DNA of 64,000 nt from Corynebacterium jeikeium. GTDB lineage: Bacteria > Actinomycetota > Actinomycetes > Mycobacteriales > Mycobacteriaceae. The notes beneath the pieces are model-generated. The model saw nothing but the letters and a program-made list of their open reading frames with translations. It did no database searches and was not told where the DNA came from. Positions 8,928 to 17,068 of the stretch are shown here, one piece after another; within the stretch, counting starts at the first letter, position 1; each line of letters opens with the position of its first letter. A program made the translations under genes and the position numbers. Location of the stretch: positions 1 to 64,000 of the forward strand of contig NZ_JFCH01000046.1 in the NCBI RefSeq assembly GCF_000738175.1. The letters are read 5' to 3'.

Positions 8928-9205
8928 TGCACGGTTACTTGAGCGACAAGGAGCGCTACTTGGCGCGGCTGAAGCGGATCGAGGGGCAGGTGCGCGGGCT
9001 GCAGCGGATGGTGGATGAGGAGCAGTATTGCATCGACATCCTCACGCAGGTCAGTGCGCTGCAGTCTGCGCTGAAGGGCGTGGCGCTGGGGTTGCTGGAC
9101 GACCACATGAACCACTGTGTGCGGCACGCCGCAGAGGCTGGGGGAGAAGAGGCCGAGGAGAAGCTGGCGGAGGTATCCCAGGCCGTGAAGCGGTTGGTTC
9201 GTTAA
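8927..9205 (+). CDS. csoR: CsoR-family copper-sensing repressor
   Basis: A 92-residue DUF156 repressor, all helical, normally a tetramer that binds DNA in the apo state and lets go when Cu(I) binds. The copper ligands of the family are present: C35 (QYCIDIL), H60 and C64 (DDHMNHC). The start ATG overlaps the copA TAA by one base, so the two are translated together. It probably controls its own operon through the site at 6781-6797. Placing the sensor after the pump gives negative feedback on both. Confidence 0.88.
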   Translation: MHGYLSDKERYLARLKRIEGQVRGLQRMVDEEQYCIDILTQVSALQSALKGVALGLLDDHMNHCVRHAAEAGGEEAEEKLAEVSQAVKRLVR

Positions 9206-9230
9206 GGGGTAGGGGAGGCGCAGGGCTGCG

Positions 9231-9905
9231 TTACAGGTGGTCGATGGCGTACTGCGCCTGCTCCTCGGTGAAGCCGGAGTTAGTCTGAAGCATCTCGAGC
9301 AGCTCTTCCTCGGGCAGGGGAGAGCCTGTTTCGTTGAGCTTGCGCGCGCAGTTGAGGGCCTGCTGGTTCCAGTCAGGATCAAGCTTGTTGATGGCCGTGG
9401 TGATTTGATCGTCGGAGTAACCCTGCAGTTGCAGATTCTCGCGCAGGCTCTTTTCGGAGAGATTGAATTTGAGGGCGGTCATGGCGGCATCGTTGGCTTG
9501 CCGCTGGGTCTTGGGAGCGTCGGTTGGCTGCGCGATGGCCGTGCTCTCAGTGGATTCCATGGCGGTGCTGCCGGTGGCCTCGCTTTCGGACGTGGAGTAT
9601 TGGTTGAGCTCGCTTTGAGGAGCGTTGGATGCCTTTACTGGTGCGCTGGCTGGCGCCGGGGCGGGCGCCGCAGTCGAAGTGTTGGCGGGGCGCTGGTGCG
9701 TGGAGGCTGCGGCGGGCTGTGGGTTGATTCCGCGACCGTAGTCCTTGTTGTTGGCAACGTACCAAATCGCAGCGACGAAGATGCCGACCAGGACGATGGC
9801 GCCGATGAAGATTAGCGCGAGGCGGCTGTTGATGGGGTCTTGAAGGGCGTCTTTCTGAGGGCCTGCGTGGGAGTCTCTCTGAGGCGTGCTGTCGGGGGAG
9901 GGCAT
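9231..9905 (-). CDS. Membrane-anchored protein with Ltp-type (PF07553-like) repeats
   Basis: A 224-residue protein. A short cytoplasmic N-terminus precedes one transmembrane segment (RLALIFIGAIVLVGIFVAAI, about 28-47) and a long Ala/Ser/Pro-rich extracellular linker. The C-terminus carries two imperfect repeats: SLRENLQLQGYSDDQITTAI then LDPDWNQQAL, and ELLEMLQTNSGFTEEQAQYA then IDHL. The G(Y/F)-(S/T)-(D/E)-(D/E)-Q and DPDWN pattern is that of the host cell surface-exposed lipoprotein (Ltp) domain, known from phage superinfection-exclusion proteins. Here the lipobox is replaced by a TM anchor. It is convergent with csoR. Confidence 0.65.
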   Translation of the reverse strand: MPSPDSTPQRDSHAGPQKDALQDPINSRLALIFIGAIVLVGIFVAAIWYVANNKDYGRGINPQPAAASTHQRPANTSTAAPAPAPASAPVKASNAPQSELNQYSTSESEATGSTAMESTESTAIAQPTDAPKTQRQANDAAMTALKFNLSEKSLRENLQLQGYSDDQITTAINKLDPDWNQQALNCARKLNETGSPLPEEELLEMLQTNSGFTEEQAQYAIDHL

Positions 9906-10155
9906 CTAACTAAAGTCCTGGTACTCGTTGCTGGGTGCGTGTTGGGTACTTGCGGGTGACGTGCGCGGCGCCTGTGTGGAAGGCGAAGGCGCAAAGCCCG
10001 GTCGTAGTAGTAGATGCGGCGGGGAGACATTTTGTTTCCGTGGGCGGGCTTTTCATCAACAACTGGCAGCTGTTTGGTGGTTGACTGTTAGCTATCCGCC
10101 CCCAACACGCTGTGGTCCGGCGCAATTTCGAATGGCAGAAAGCAGAAGAAAACCT

Positions 10156-13050
10156 ATGGTCACCTCAACCCAGCCTCAGTTCGCAGTCGTCGACGTAGAG
10201 ACGACTGGCTTTGGTAAGCACGACCGGATTGTAGAAGTCGCTGTTGTTCATGTGGACGCCACCGGTTCCATTACTAAATCGTGGTCTACTCTGATTAACC
10301 CGAATCGGGACATTCCCAACGCATGGGTTCACGGAATCAAGGCAGCGGACGTTGCGAATGCGCCAACGTTTGAGGAGATCGCCTCCGCGCTGGCTCACGA
10401 GCTGGACGGGCGCATCTTCGTGGCCCACAATGCTGCCTTTGACGCGCGTATGGTGCGCCAGGAGTTTGAGCGAGCCGGCATTCGCGGGCTGAATCTGATC
10501 GACAATTACCTTTGCACGATGCTGATCACCGGCCGGGTGTACCGCTCGTCAGGGCGCAGCCTGGAATCCGCGCTGGCGTGCGCGGGTTTGAGCAATGATT
10601 GGCCCCACTCCGCGTTGGGCGATGCGATGGCGACAGCCGCACTTCTAGGCCACTACATCGCCACCCGCAACGTGCGCCTCAATGGTGTGCAACCCGTGGA
10701 AGCATTGCGGGCGCTGGGAGCCTCGCTGCCGGTTGCTGCGCCGGTTCCGCGTGGGGAAGGGATCACAAAGCCTGGGGCATGGGTGCGCGATCTGGCTTCC
10801 GGTGTTCCGTTCAAGGGCTTCCCGAATGTTGATAGCTACTTGGAGCTGCTGGAACGTGCGATGCTGGATCGGGTTCTGACGACCTCCGAAATCAACCAAC
10901 TGAAGGAATCCGCCAGGGAGCTGGGCATCGGGCAGGAGGAAGCGCGCGAGATTCACGTGAACTTCGTGCGCCAGCTGGGGCTCTTGGCCTGGGCTGATGG
11001 AGTGGTGACAGACGACGAGCGCCGGGAATTGGAAAGCGTGGCGGAATCTCTCGCGGTGGAGCAGGACGTGGTGCGCGAAGTTCTGCAAGGGCCGCTGGCG
11101 CCTAAGCCGCCTACGCCACCTAAGTCGCCGCAGCCGTCTGAATCGTCGGCACCCAAGCAGACCGTGGAAAGCTCGGATTCTCCGCAAACTCCACTCGCAG
11201 ATCAGCCGGATACTTGGCTGGGGAACTTCGCCCTTAAAGCGGGCGACCGGGTGACCTTTACCGGGGCGATGGAGTTGCCACGCGCCACGTGGGAAACTCG
11301 CGCCCAGGAGGCTGGGCTGACGGTCGGGGGAGTGACTAAGAAGTCGAAGTTGCTTGTTGCCGCCGACCCGGAATCTCGCAGTGGTAAGGCGCGCAAGGCC
11401 ATCGAGGTGGGTGTGCCTATTGTCAACGAGGCCACCTTTGCGCGCTTGCTGGGCGAAATGGAAGCAGCGGATCATGCAACATCCGTGCAGGTGGATGCGG
11501 TCAGCTCCCTACAGGCGAATCTGTACGAAGACGGGGGCGAGGGGGCGTCATTCTACGAAGAACCAGAAGACAGCACCTACAGCGACGATGACGCACCTGC
11601 CGCAGTGGTGCTGGCCGAGTTCTTTGCGCAGGCCGATGCGCGCGAACAGCTAGTGCTGCAGGAGCGTTTCGCGGCGGTAAAGCCGAGGACGCTCGATCAG
11701 CTGGGGCAGAAGCTCGGGCTAACGCGCGAGCGGGTGCGGCAGATCGAAAAGGGAGTGTTGAAGCGGCTGCGGAAGCAAGCGAAGGAGGGACCGATTGCGG
11801 AGCTGATTGAGGCGATCCGTGCGCAGGCCTATCCGGTGGGCACGCTGCAACAGATCGTGGACAGCCACCCCGAGCTGGACGAACAGGTGGAATGGTGGGG
11901 TGCGCCGCTGTGGCTGATCCTGGATCGCCTGGACGATTCCTTCCTGGTGGAGAAGGGATGGGTGTGCTTCCCGGACCTAAAGACGGCTGCCGCACGCACT
12001 GCAGAATTGCTGCAACGGCACACGAACGAAGAAGGCGTGGCGCGGCTCGGCGAGCTGGAGACGGAGCTGGAACCGGCGCTGCTGACGGAATGGTTGCGCC
12101 AATGTGGCTACCAAGTGCTGCAGGGGCATGTGCTTACTCGTGTTGGTTCGTTGCCGGCGCGGGCGGCGGGCATCCTTTCCATCCGAGGCGTGCCGATGAG
12201 CGTCGGGGAGATTTTCAAGGCCGTGGGGCAGGGGCGTACGGAGCGATCGTTCCGCAATGCGTTGGCTGCCACCGACGAGCTGATGCGCACGAGCACGGAG
12301 GAGTGGGCGCTGCGGCGCTGGGGTTTGGAGGAGTACACCTCGCTGAAAGGCGCCATCGGGGTTCGCGTGCAGCGGGCCGTGGATGCGGGTGAGCCTGGCG
12401 TGCCTTTGGCGGACCTGCTGGCTGAGCTGCCGGGGAAGTTCGGCGTGGCCGAGAGTTCGGTGCGGCTCTACTCCTCTGAGGGCGACTTCGAGTTGGCGGA
12501 TGGTCTGGTGATCCCGCGTGTTTCGGAGAACGTGAACAACGGCACGCCCGAGGAATCCGACCGCATGTACCTGTGCGATGGCCGGTGGCAGCTGTTGCTG
12601 ACGGTCACTTCGGAACACCTGCGCGGGTCCGGTTGCTCTGTGCCCAATGGGCTGACTGCCATGTTGGGAGTGCGCTATGGGGAGCCGTTTGAGTTGCCGA
12701 GTGAATTGGGGCCGCAGAAGGTCTACTGGTCGACCATGCACACTCTGGGCTCCATTAAGCGGTTTTGTGACGCCCTTGGCTTGCAGCCCGGCGACCGCGC
12801 CTGGGTGGACGTGCACGAGGGGCAGCGGTTTGAGGTTCGCCGTGCATCCGGGCTGACGGGTGCCACGGGACTGGCTGGGGTGGCGGAGTACGTGGGCGCA
12901 TCGCCGGAGGGGACGGAGCCGGAGCTGGAGGCCCGGATTGCCGAGGCGCTGGGCTTGCGGGCGGATGCACCGAGGCGGAAGGTGCTTGCGCGCTTCCGCC
13001 ACCGTGGAGCCAACGGGGTGGTGGACGTGCTCGAGGGGCTGTGGGTGTAG
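10156..13050 (+). CDS. Multidomain DEDD exonuclease with TerB-like, BRCT and sigma-4-like helix-turn-helix regions
   Basis: A 964-residue protein. Residues about 8-170 are a DnaQ-like 3'-5' exonuclease (VVDVETTGFG with the DxE pair, AHNAAFDARM, and HSALGDA for the last Asp). Residues about 235-310 look TerB-like (LLAWADGVVTDDERREL). Residues about 360-433 form a BRCT domain (KAGDRVTFTGAM, GVTKKSKLLV). Residues about 513-541 resemble sigma-70 region 4 (LGLTRERVRQIEKGVLKRLR). The last 420 residues match nothing I recognise. A role in DNA repair or damage response is plausible but inferred. ATG 10156 is chosen because it starts directly before the exonuclease fold; ATG 10132 is an in-frame alternative. 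Confidence 0.75.
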   Translation: MVTSTQPQFAVVDVETTGFGKHDRIVEVAVVHVDATGSITKSWSTLINPNRDIPNAWVHGIKAADVANAPTFEEIASALAHELDGRIFVAHNAAFDARMVRQEFERAGIRGLNLIDNYLCTMLITGRVYRSSGRSLESALACAGLSNDWPHSALGDAMATAALLGHYIATRNVRLNGVQPVEALRALGASLPVAAPVPRGEGITKPGAWVRDLASGVPFKGFPNVDSYLELLERAMLDRVLTTSEINQLKESARELGIGQEEAREIHVNFVRQLGLLAWADGVVTDDERRELESVAESLAVEQDVVREVLQGPLAPKPPTPPKSPQPSESSAPKQTVESSDSPQTPLADQPDTWLGNFALKAGDRVTFTGAMELPRATWETRAQEAGLTVGGVTKKSKLLVAADPESRSGKARKAIEVGVPIVNEATFARLLGEMEAADHATSVQVDAVSSLQANLYEDGGEGASFYEEPEDSTYSDDDAPAAVVLAEFFAQADAREQLVLQERFAAVKPRTLDQLGQKLGLTRERVRQIEKGVLKRLRKQAKEGPIAELIEAIRAQAYPVGTLQQIVDSHPELDEQVEWWGAPLWLILDRLDDSFLVEKGWVCFPDLKTAAARTAELLQRHTNEEGVARLGELETELEPALLTEWLRQCGYQVLQGHVLTRVGSLPARAAGILSIRGVPMSVGEIFKAVGQGRTERSFRNALAATDELMRTSTEEWALRRWGLEEYTSLKGAIGVRVQRAVDAGEPGVPLADLLAELPGKFGVAESSVRLYSSEGDFELADGLVIPRVSENVNNGTPEESDRMYLCDGRWQLLLTVTSEHLRGSGCSVPNGLTAMLGVRYGEPFELPSELGPQKVYWSTMHTLGSIKRFCDALGLQPGDRAWVDVHEGQRFEVRRASGLTGATGLAGVAEYVGASPEGTEPELEARIAEALGLRADAPRRKVLARFRHRGANGVVDVLEGLWV

Positions 13051-13060
13051 CTCCGATGCG

Positions 13061-13103
13061 ACAAGCCCCGATCTTCTGCGTAATGCAGCCGATCGGGGCT
13101 TGT
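13061..13103. terminator. Strong hairpin between the exonuclease gene and tRNA-Asn
   Basis: ACAAGCCCCGATC (13061-13073) pairs perfectly with GATCGGGGCTTGT (13091-13103) across a 17-base loop. It lies 10 bases past the exonuclease stop and just after the 3' end of the convergent tRNA, so it probably stops both. No long T run follows. Confidence 0.6.
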
Positions 13104-13106
13104 AAG

Positions 13107-13182
13107 TGGCTCCCCCAACTGGGCTCGAACCAGTGACCTTTCGATTAACAGTCGAATGCTCTGCCAACTGAGCTATAGGGGA
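13107..13182 (-). tRNA. tRNA-Asn (GTT)
   Basis: A 76-base cloverleaf on the minus strand with 3' CCA encoded. The acceptor TCCCCTA pairs with TGGGGGA, the D arm is AGCTCAGTTGGCAGAGC, the anticodon loop is CTGTTAA (anticodon GTT), and the T arm is ACTGG-TTCGAGC-CCAGT. The discriminator base is G. Confidence 0.95.
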
Positions 13183-13417
13183 TTAAGTTGTGTGAGCTCG
13201 GGGGTTAATTCCCTTGCCCTGTGCAACGAGATCATACTCTATATGCCAACGGTGCAAACAGACAAATCGGCTGCTCAAGGGAGCATTTCTGGGGTATAGA
13301 TAGGGGTGCGGTAGGGATTCGATGTATCGAAAGCGGGGTATATGAGTGCCCGCGCCGGGCGGTGTGGTTGAATCTTTTGTGAGCAAGCCGCTCAGTTGGA
13401 GTGGTTTGGCTTTGCTG

Positions 13418-13491
13418 GGGGCTATAGCTCAGTCGGTTAGAGCCGCGGACTCATAATCCGCTGGTCGCGGGTTCGAGCCCCGCTGGCCCCA
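13418..13491 (+). tRNA. tRNA with CAT anticodon (Met elongator or Ile2)
   Basis: A 74-base cloverleaf without encoded CCA. The acceptor GGGGCTA pairs with TGGCCCC, the D arm is TAGCTCAGTCGGTTAGAGC, the anticodon loop is CTCATAA (anticodon CAT), and the T arm is GCGGG-TTCGAGC-CCCGC. The first acceptor pair is G-C, so it is not an initiator. Elongator Met and lysidine-modified Ile2 cannot be separated reliably by eye. It lies at the left side of the region that holds the CRISPR-Cas locus. Confidence 0.9.
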
Positions 13492-13504
13492 CAGGAATAC
13501 GGGA

Positions 13505-14014
13505 ATGGGCACGTCAGTAGCTGCTGCGGTGCGCGCGACGGGGTTGCGTAATTGTTTGCGTGTGGCCCCGTTGGCCGCGGAGGATCTGGTACGCGCGTTG
13601 CTGCGCCGTCCGCCGAAGTACATCGATTCGGTCGGTCGCCCGGGCGAGGTTGCGGTGATGACGGCCCCGGGTTCCTCGGAAGGGCTGGATCGCATGCTGG
13701 AGGTTTCGGGGCTGGAGCATGGCGTGTACCCGGAGACCGTCGCCGCCCGTATTTTGGCGGTGATTGGTTTCTATTCGCCGTCGCGGACGGCCGGTAATGT
13801 TTCCTGCCCGGCGCTTTTCCAGGTGATGTCTAATGACGCCGTCACTCCAACAAATGTCGCCCTCAAAGCCGCTGGCAAGGTTCGCCGCGCCACGGTTCAC
13901 ATTCACGAGGGCGGCCACTTCGACCCGTACGTGGAGCCGCTGTTCTCGGAGATTATTGAGGAGCAGCTGGCGTTCCTGCGAAAAGAGGTCCCGGTGGGAG
14001 GCGCCCAAGCGTAG
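13505..14014 (+). pseudogene. C-terminal remnant of an alpha/beta hydrolase
   Basis: A 169-residue frame resembles only the second half of an alpha/beta-hydrolase. It has the acid-bearing strand (CPALFQVMSNDAVTP) and the final His loop (IHEGGHFDPYVEPLF). The first half, with the oxyanion region and GxSxG nucleophile elbow, is missing, and the frame starts 13 bases after the tRNA. An intact member of the family is roughly 300 residues. The product, if made, cannot be a normal hydrolase. The truncation next to a tRNA 3' end may mark an old integration or deletion boundary. Confidence 0.6.
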
Positions 14015-14101
14015 AATTCTTAAAGATGAGGTAGCGGGTAGCCGAAGTTAGTCACAATCACGCTTTTAGCTACCGTGCGGTAAAGCGGAGAGGATCGTAA
14101 G

Positions 14102-14392
14102 GTGCGTGCGGATCCCTCGATGGATGTATTCGAAGAATTTCTTTCCCGTTATGGAGAGCAGTTCGTCACTGCAGGTATTGACCACGCCTTTAGTCCCGCC
14201 TTAGGGGGAGAATTCGAATATGCACTTGAGAATGCGGTCTACTACTCGGTCGAAAGTGGTGTGATCATTGCGCCTGACATGTTGGATAAAATTCTTGATC
14301 TCTTTTCACCTGACAGTAACCCAGGCGAATGCTTACGGAGTTTCCTAAAGGAACATCGTCCTGATTATGTGAGAGCATCAGAAGTTCAGTAA
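14102..14392 (+). CDS. Small acidic hypothetical protein beside the CRISPR array
   Basis: A 96-residue acidic protein with no membrane segment or signal. It includes MDVFEEFLSRYGEQF and DMLDKILDLFSPDSN, which suggest helices. I do not recognise a family. The GTG at 14102 follows GAGAGGATCGTAAG; ATG 14120 is possible. Base composition is clearly more AT-rich than the housekeeping genes, and an AT-rich untranslated stretch follows up to the leader-distal end of the array. This suggests acquisition together with the CRISPR-Cas locus or an earlier island. Confidence 0.5.
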   Translation: MRADPSMDVFEEFLSRYGEQFVTAGIDHAFSPALGGEFEYALENAVYYSVESGVIIAPDMLDKILDLFSPDSNPGECLRSFLKEHRPDYVRASEVQ

Positions 14393-14549
14393 CCACGATC
14401 TTTTCAATATAGTTTCGTTTTTTCCTATTGAATTTCTTTGCTGTTAAGCATTGAATGGAAAGCTTTCTTCATTTTGGAGGTCGTCCCGCTGTGCGGGAGT
14501 GGTGAATTCTGGTGATACGTGGAGAACGCGTCAAGATAACACTTTCTGA

Positions 14550-16649
14550 GGTCCATCCCCGCTGGCGAGGGGGCACGCCACCACTGTCGGCACGTCTACT
14601 CAATCCCAGGGCTCATCCCCGCTGGCGCGGGGAGCACTCCCTTTTAGGACTCCTCGCCAGTGGGCGCGGAGGCTCATCCCCGCTGGCGCGGGGAGCACGA
14701 GCGATCCGGCGGCGTGACGGTCAGCAGGTGGGGCTCATCCCCGCTGGCGCGGGGAGCACCTACTACCTGATCTGCGCGCTAATCCTGTGGGCGGCTCATC
14801 CCCGCTGGCGCGGGGAGCACGAGCAGGATGAATGGGTGATTTTGTCCACCCGGGGCTCATCCTCGCTGGCGCGGGGAGTACGAGGAGATCCGTAAGGGTG
14901 CTGTGGCGGCGCAGGGCTCATCCCCGCTGGCGCGGGGAGCACTATCCCATCGGGCTGTATCCTCCTACGCAGTCGGGCTCATCCCCGCTGGCGCGGGGAG
15001 CACTCGTCATGGGGCTGTTCGATTCGAGGTTGTGTGGGCTCATCCCCGCTGGCGCGGGGAGCACCCGCTAGGCAACCAGAAGCCCGCACTGTGGCAGGGC
15101 TCATCCCCGCTGGCGCGGGGAGCACTCGTGCAAGCCCATCGCCGTGCCGGTGACCCTAGGCTCATCCCCGCTGGCGCGGGGAGCACGTCGCTCGCTTATT
15201 TCGTGGAAAACTTTTCTCCGGCTCATCCCCGCTGGCGCGGGGAGCACGCAAGCCCTGCTCCCGTTGGTCGCCGGCATTCCGGCTCATCCCCGCTGGCGCG
15301 GGGAGCACGCAAGCCCTGCTCCCGTTGGTCGCCGGCATTCCGGCTCATCCCCGCTGGCGCGGGGAGCACCAGTCTGTGGATATTCAGGCGCGTGTCGCAG
15401 GCGGCTCATCCCCGCTGGCGCGGGGAGCACCGGGTTAGGTGAGGGTCGTGATTAGCTGGCCGGGGCTCATCCCCGCTGGCGCGGGGAGCACGTCGAGAAC
15501 CTCGCGGGATCGGTCGGCGCCTCAGGCTCATCCCCGCTGGCGCGGGGAGCACTAGAGGAAGAGAACCTGATCCGTGCGCAGCAGAGGCTCATCCCCGCTG
15601 GCGCGGGGAGCACTCGTGCAAGCCCATCGCCGTGCCGGTGACCCTAGGCTCATCCCCGCTGGCGCGGGGAGCACTATCGTGGTGTTCGTGCTGCGAATCC
15701 GCAGGCGGGCTCATCCCCGCTGGCGCGGGGAGCACAGCATGCCGGGGTTGAAGTGCCGTTCAAGTTCGGGCTCATCCCCGCTGGCGCGGGGAGCACCGGC
15801 TGACGCTTTCGGCAATGCTGTTGACTGGGGGCTCATCCCCGCTGGCGCGGGGAGCACACGCCTCATGTGGCGGCGAGGGTAGAGCCGTGGGGCTCATCCC
15901 CGCTGGCGCGGGGAGCACCCGTCTGCTTCAGCTGCGCCTCGGTCAGCTTGCGGCTCATCCCCGCTGGCGCGAGAGCACCGCATGAACCCGTTCCGCTCTG
16001 CTGGCATGTTCGGCTCATCCCCGCTGGCGCGGGGAGCACGTATCAGCCAAATCCGGCGAATGCCCCTTAGCCGGCTCATCCCCGCTGGCGCGGGGAGCAC
16101 TTTCGTTGCGAGCAGTCATGGTGAGGTTCCTCCGGCTCATCCCCGCTGGCGCGGGGAGCACACTTCTTAATAGCCGGAGCAATGTCCTTCGTACGGCTCA
16201 TCCCCGCTGGCGCGGGGAGCACGAGAAGAACGTGCCAGCCGGGTACAGAATGACCGGCTCATCCCCGCTGGCGCGGGGAGCACCAACTGGGATTCTAACG
16301 CGGCGAAGGGCACACCGGCTCATCCCCGCTGGCGCGGGGAGCACTCGTCCTTGACGTTCTCCTTGCCGGCGATCAGCGGCTCATCCCCGCTGGCGCGGGG
16401 AGCACCGGGTGGAGGGATCGGCGACCTTCGCCATGTACGGCTCATCCCCGCTGGCGCGGGGAGCACTTTGGCAAAAAGAAAAGTGTTTAACCCCCCTTAG
16501 GCTCATCCCCGCTGGCGCGGGGAGCACATTCCACGTCGGAAGTCGTGAGAATGTTGATACGGCTCATCCCCGCTGGCGCGGGGAGCACTGTCTGCGAACT
16601 CGATTAGTTTCGCGGCGCGGCGGCTCATCCCCGCTGGCGCGGGGAGCAC
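14550..16649 (-). CRISPR. Type I-E CRISPR array, 35 repeats and 34 spacers
   Basis: The repeats are 28 bases. In crRNA orientation (minus strand) the repeat begins GTGCTCCCCGCGCCAGCG and ends GGGATGAGCC, with the CCCCGCGCCAGCGGGG hairpin cut by Cas6e. The period is 61 bp; spacers are 32-33 nt. The first repeat after the leader is 16622-16649. The leader-distal terminal repeat (14550-14576) is degenerate, as expected. The repeats at 14854 (two substitutions) and 15952 (one base lost and one changed, 27 nt) are variants. Two spacers are duplicated: 15248-15280 equals 15309-15341 (adjacent), and 15126-15158 equals 15614-15646 (eight units apart). Open frames through the array are artefacts. Confidence 0.98.
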
Positions 16650-16744
16650 ACTCTCTGAGCTGTGGTTCTTTGAGCCGTTAGGCCGATTCTACTTCAACTT
16701 GTTTTCCCTACCGCCTACCGGACTAGCGAACGATCACCACCGCT
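16650..16744 (-). promoter_or_regulatory. CRISPR leader
   Basis: The 95 bases between the cas2 stop and the first perfect repeat contain no gene. On the minus strand they include GGGAAAACAAGTTGAAGTAG and end ACAGCTCAGAGAGT against the first repeat. Position, and degeneration of the opposite array end, identify this as the leader that carries the array promoter and the site of new spacer insertion. I do not see an unambiguous promoter. Confidence 0.7.
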
Positions 16745-17068
16745 CTACCTCCGCCGGGCTTTACTCCATCCGCGTCGCCTCGCCGAAGGCGCCCGGTTAT
16801 TGGGCCGCGTAATCAGGTTCACTCCATCGAAATCAGTTGGAACCCAGTTATGTCGGTGGGTCTTGAAGTCAAAGCCCTGCTCGTTCGCGGCCTGAAAAAC
16901 CATGATTGCGCGTCCGTCCTTCACCAGGTCGCATGTTCGCTCCCAAACCTGGTCGCGCACCCTGGCACTGGGGCGACCTACAAACACACCCGGAGAAATC
17001 TCCAACAGCCATCTTGTGAGGTCACCGCGAAGACCCGCAGGGCACGCAGATACAACTAAGACCATCAT
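16745..17068 (-). CDS. cas2: CRISPR-associated endoribonuclease Cas2e
   Basis: A 107-residue Cas2 of the type I-E branch. It starts MMVLVVSACPAGLRGDLTRW, the hydrophobic beta-strand and helix that open the Cas2 ferredoxin-like fold. It continues with GVFVGRPSARVRDQVW and a basic Arg-rich tail. In the Cas1-Cas2 integrase two Cas1 dimers flank a Cas2 dimer and insert prespacers at the leader end of the array. The start overlaps the cas1 stop as ATGA, so translation is coupled. Two consecutive ATG codons leave a one-residue start ambiguity. Confidence 0.93.
   Translation of the reverse strand: MMVLVVSACPAGLRGDLTRWLLEISPGVFVGRPSARVRDQVWERTCDLVKDGRAIMVFQAANEQGFDFKTHRHNWVPTDFDGVNLITRPNNRAPSARRRGWSKARRR

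Noticed and set aside
6836-9060. TGACCTGC or its complement within copA (near 6839) and a near match in csoR (near 9046)
   Set aside because: These lie in conserved coding motifs (GMTCASC and TQVSAL) and have no palindromic arms, so they are chance matches to the element core.
11977-13167. A 396-codon minus-strand frame across the exonuclease gene and tRNA-Asn
   Set aside because: It runs through a tRNA gene and the terminator, and is antisense to a protein with clear domains.
13418-13491. Initiator tRNA-fMet for the CAT tRNA
   Set aside because: The first acceptor pair is a normal G-C, whereas initiator tRNAs have a mismatch there.
14512-16681. Several open frames with repeated peptides such as AHPRWRGEH and GSSPLARGA
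   Set aside because: These are translations of the CRISPR repeats (period 61 bp), not genes.
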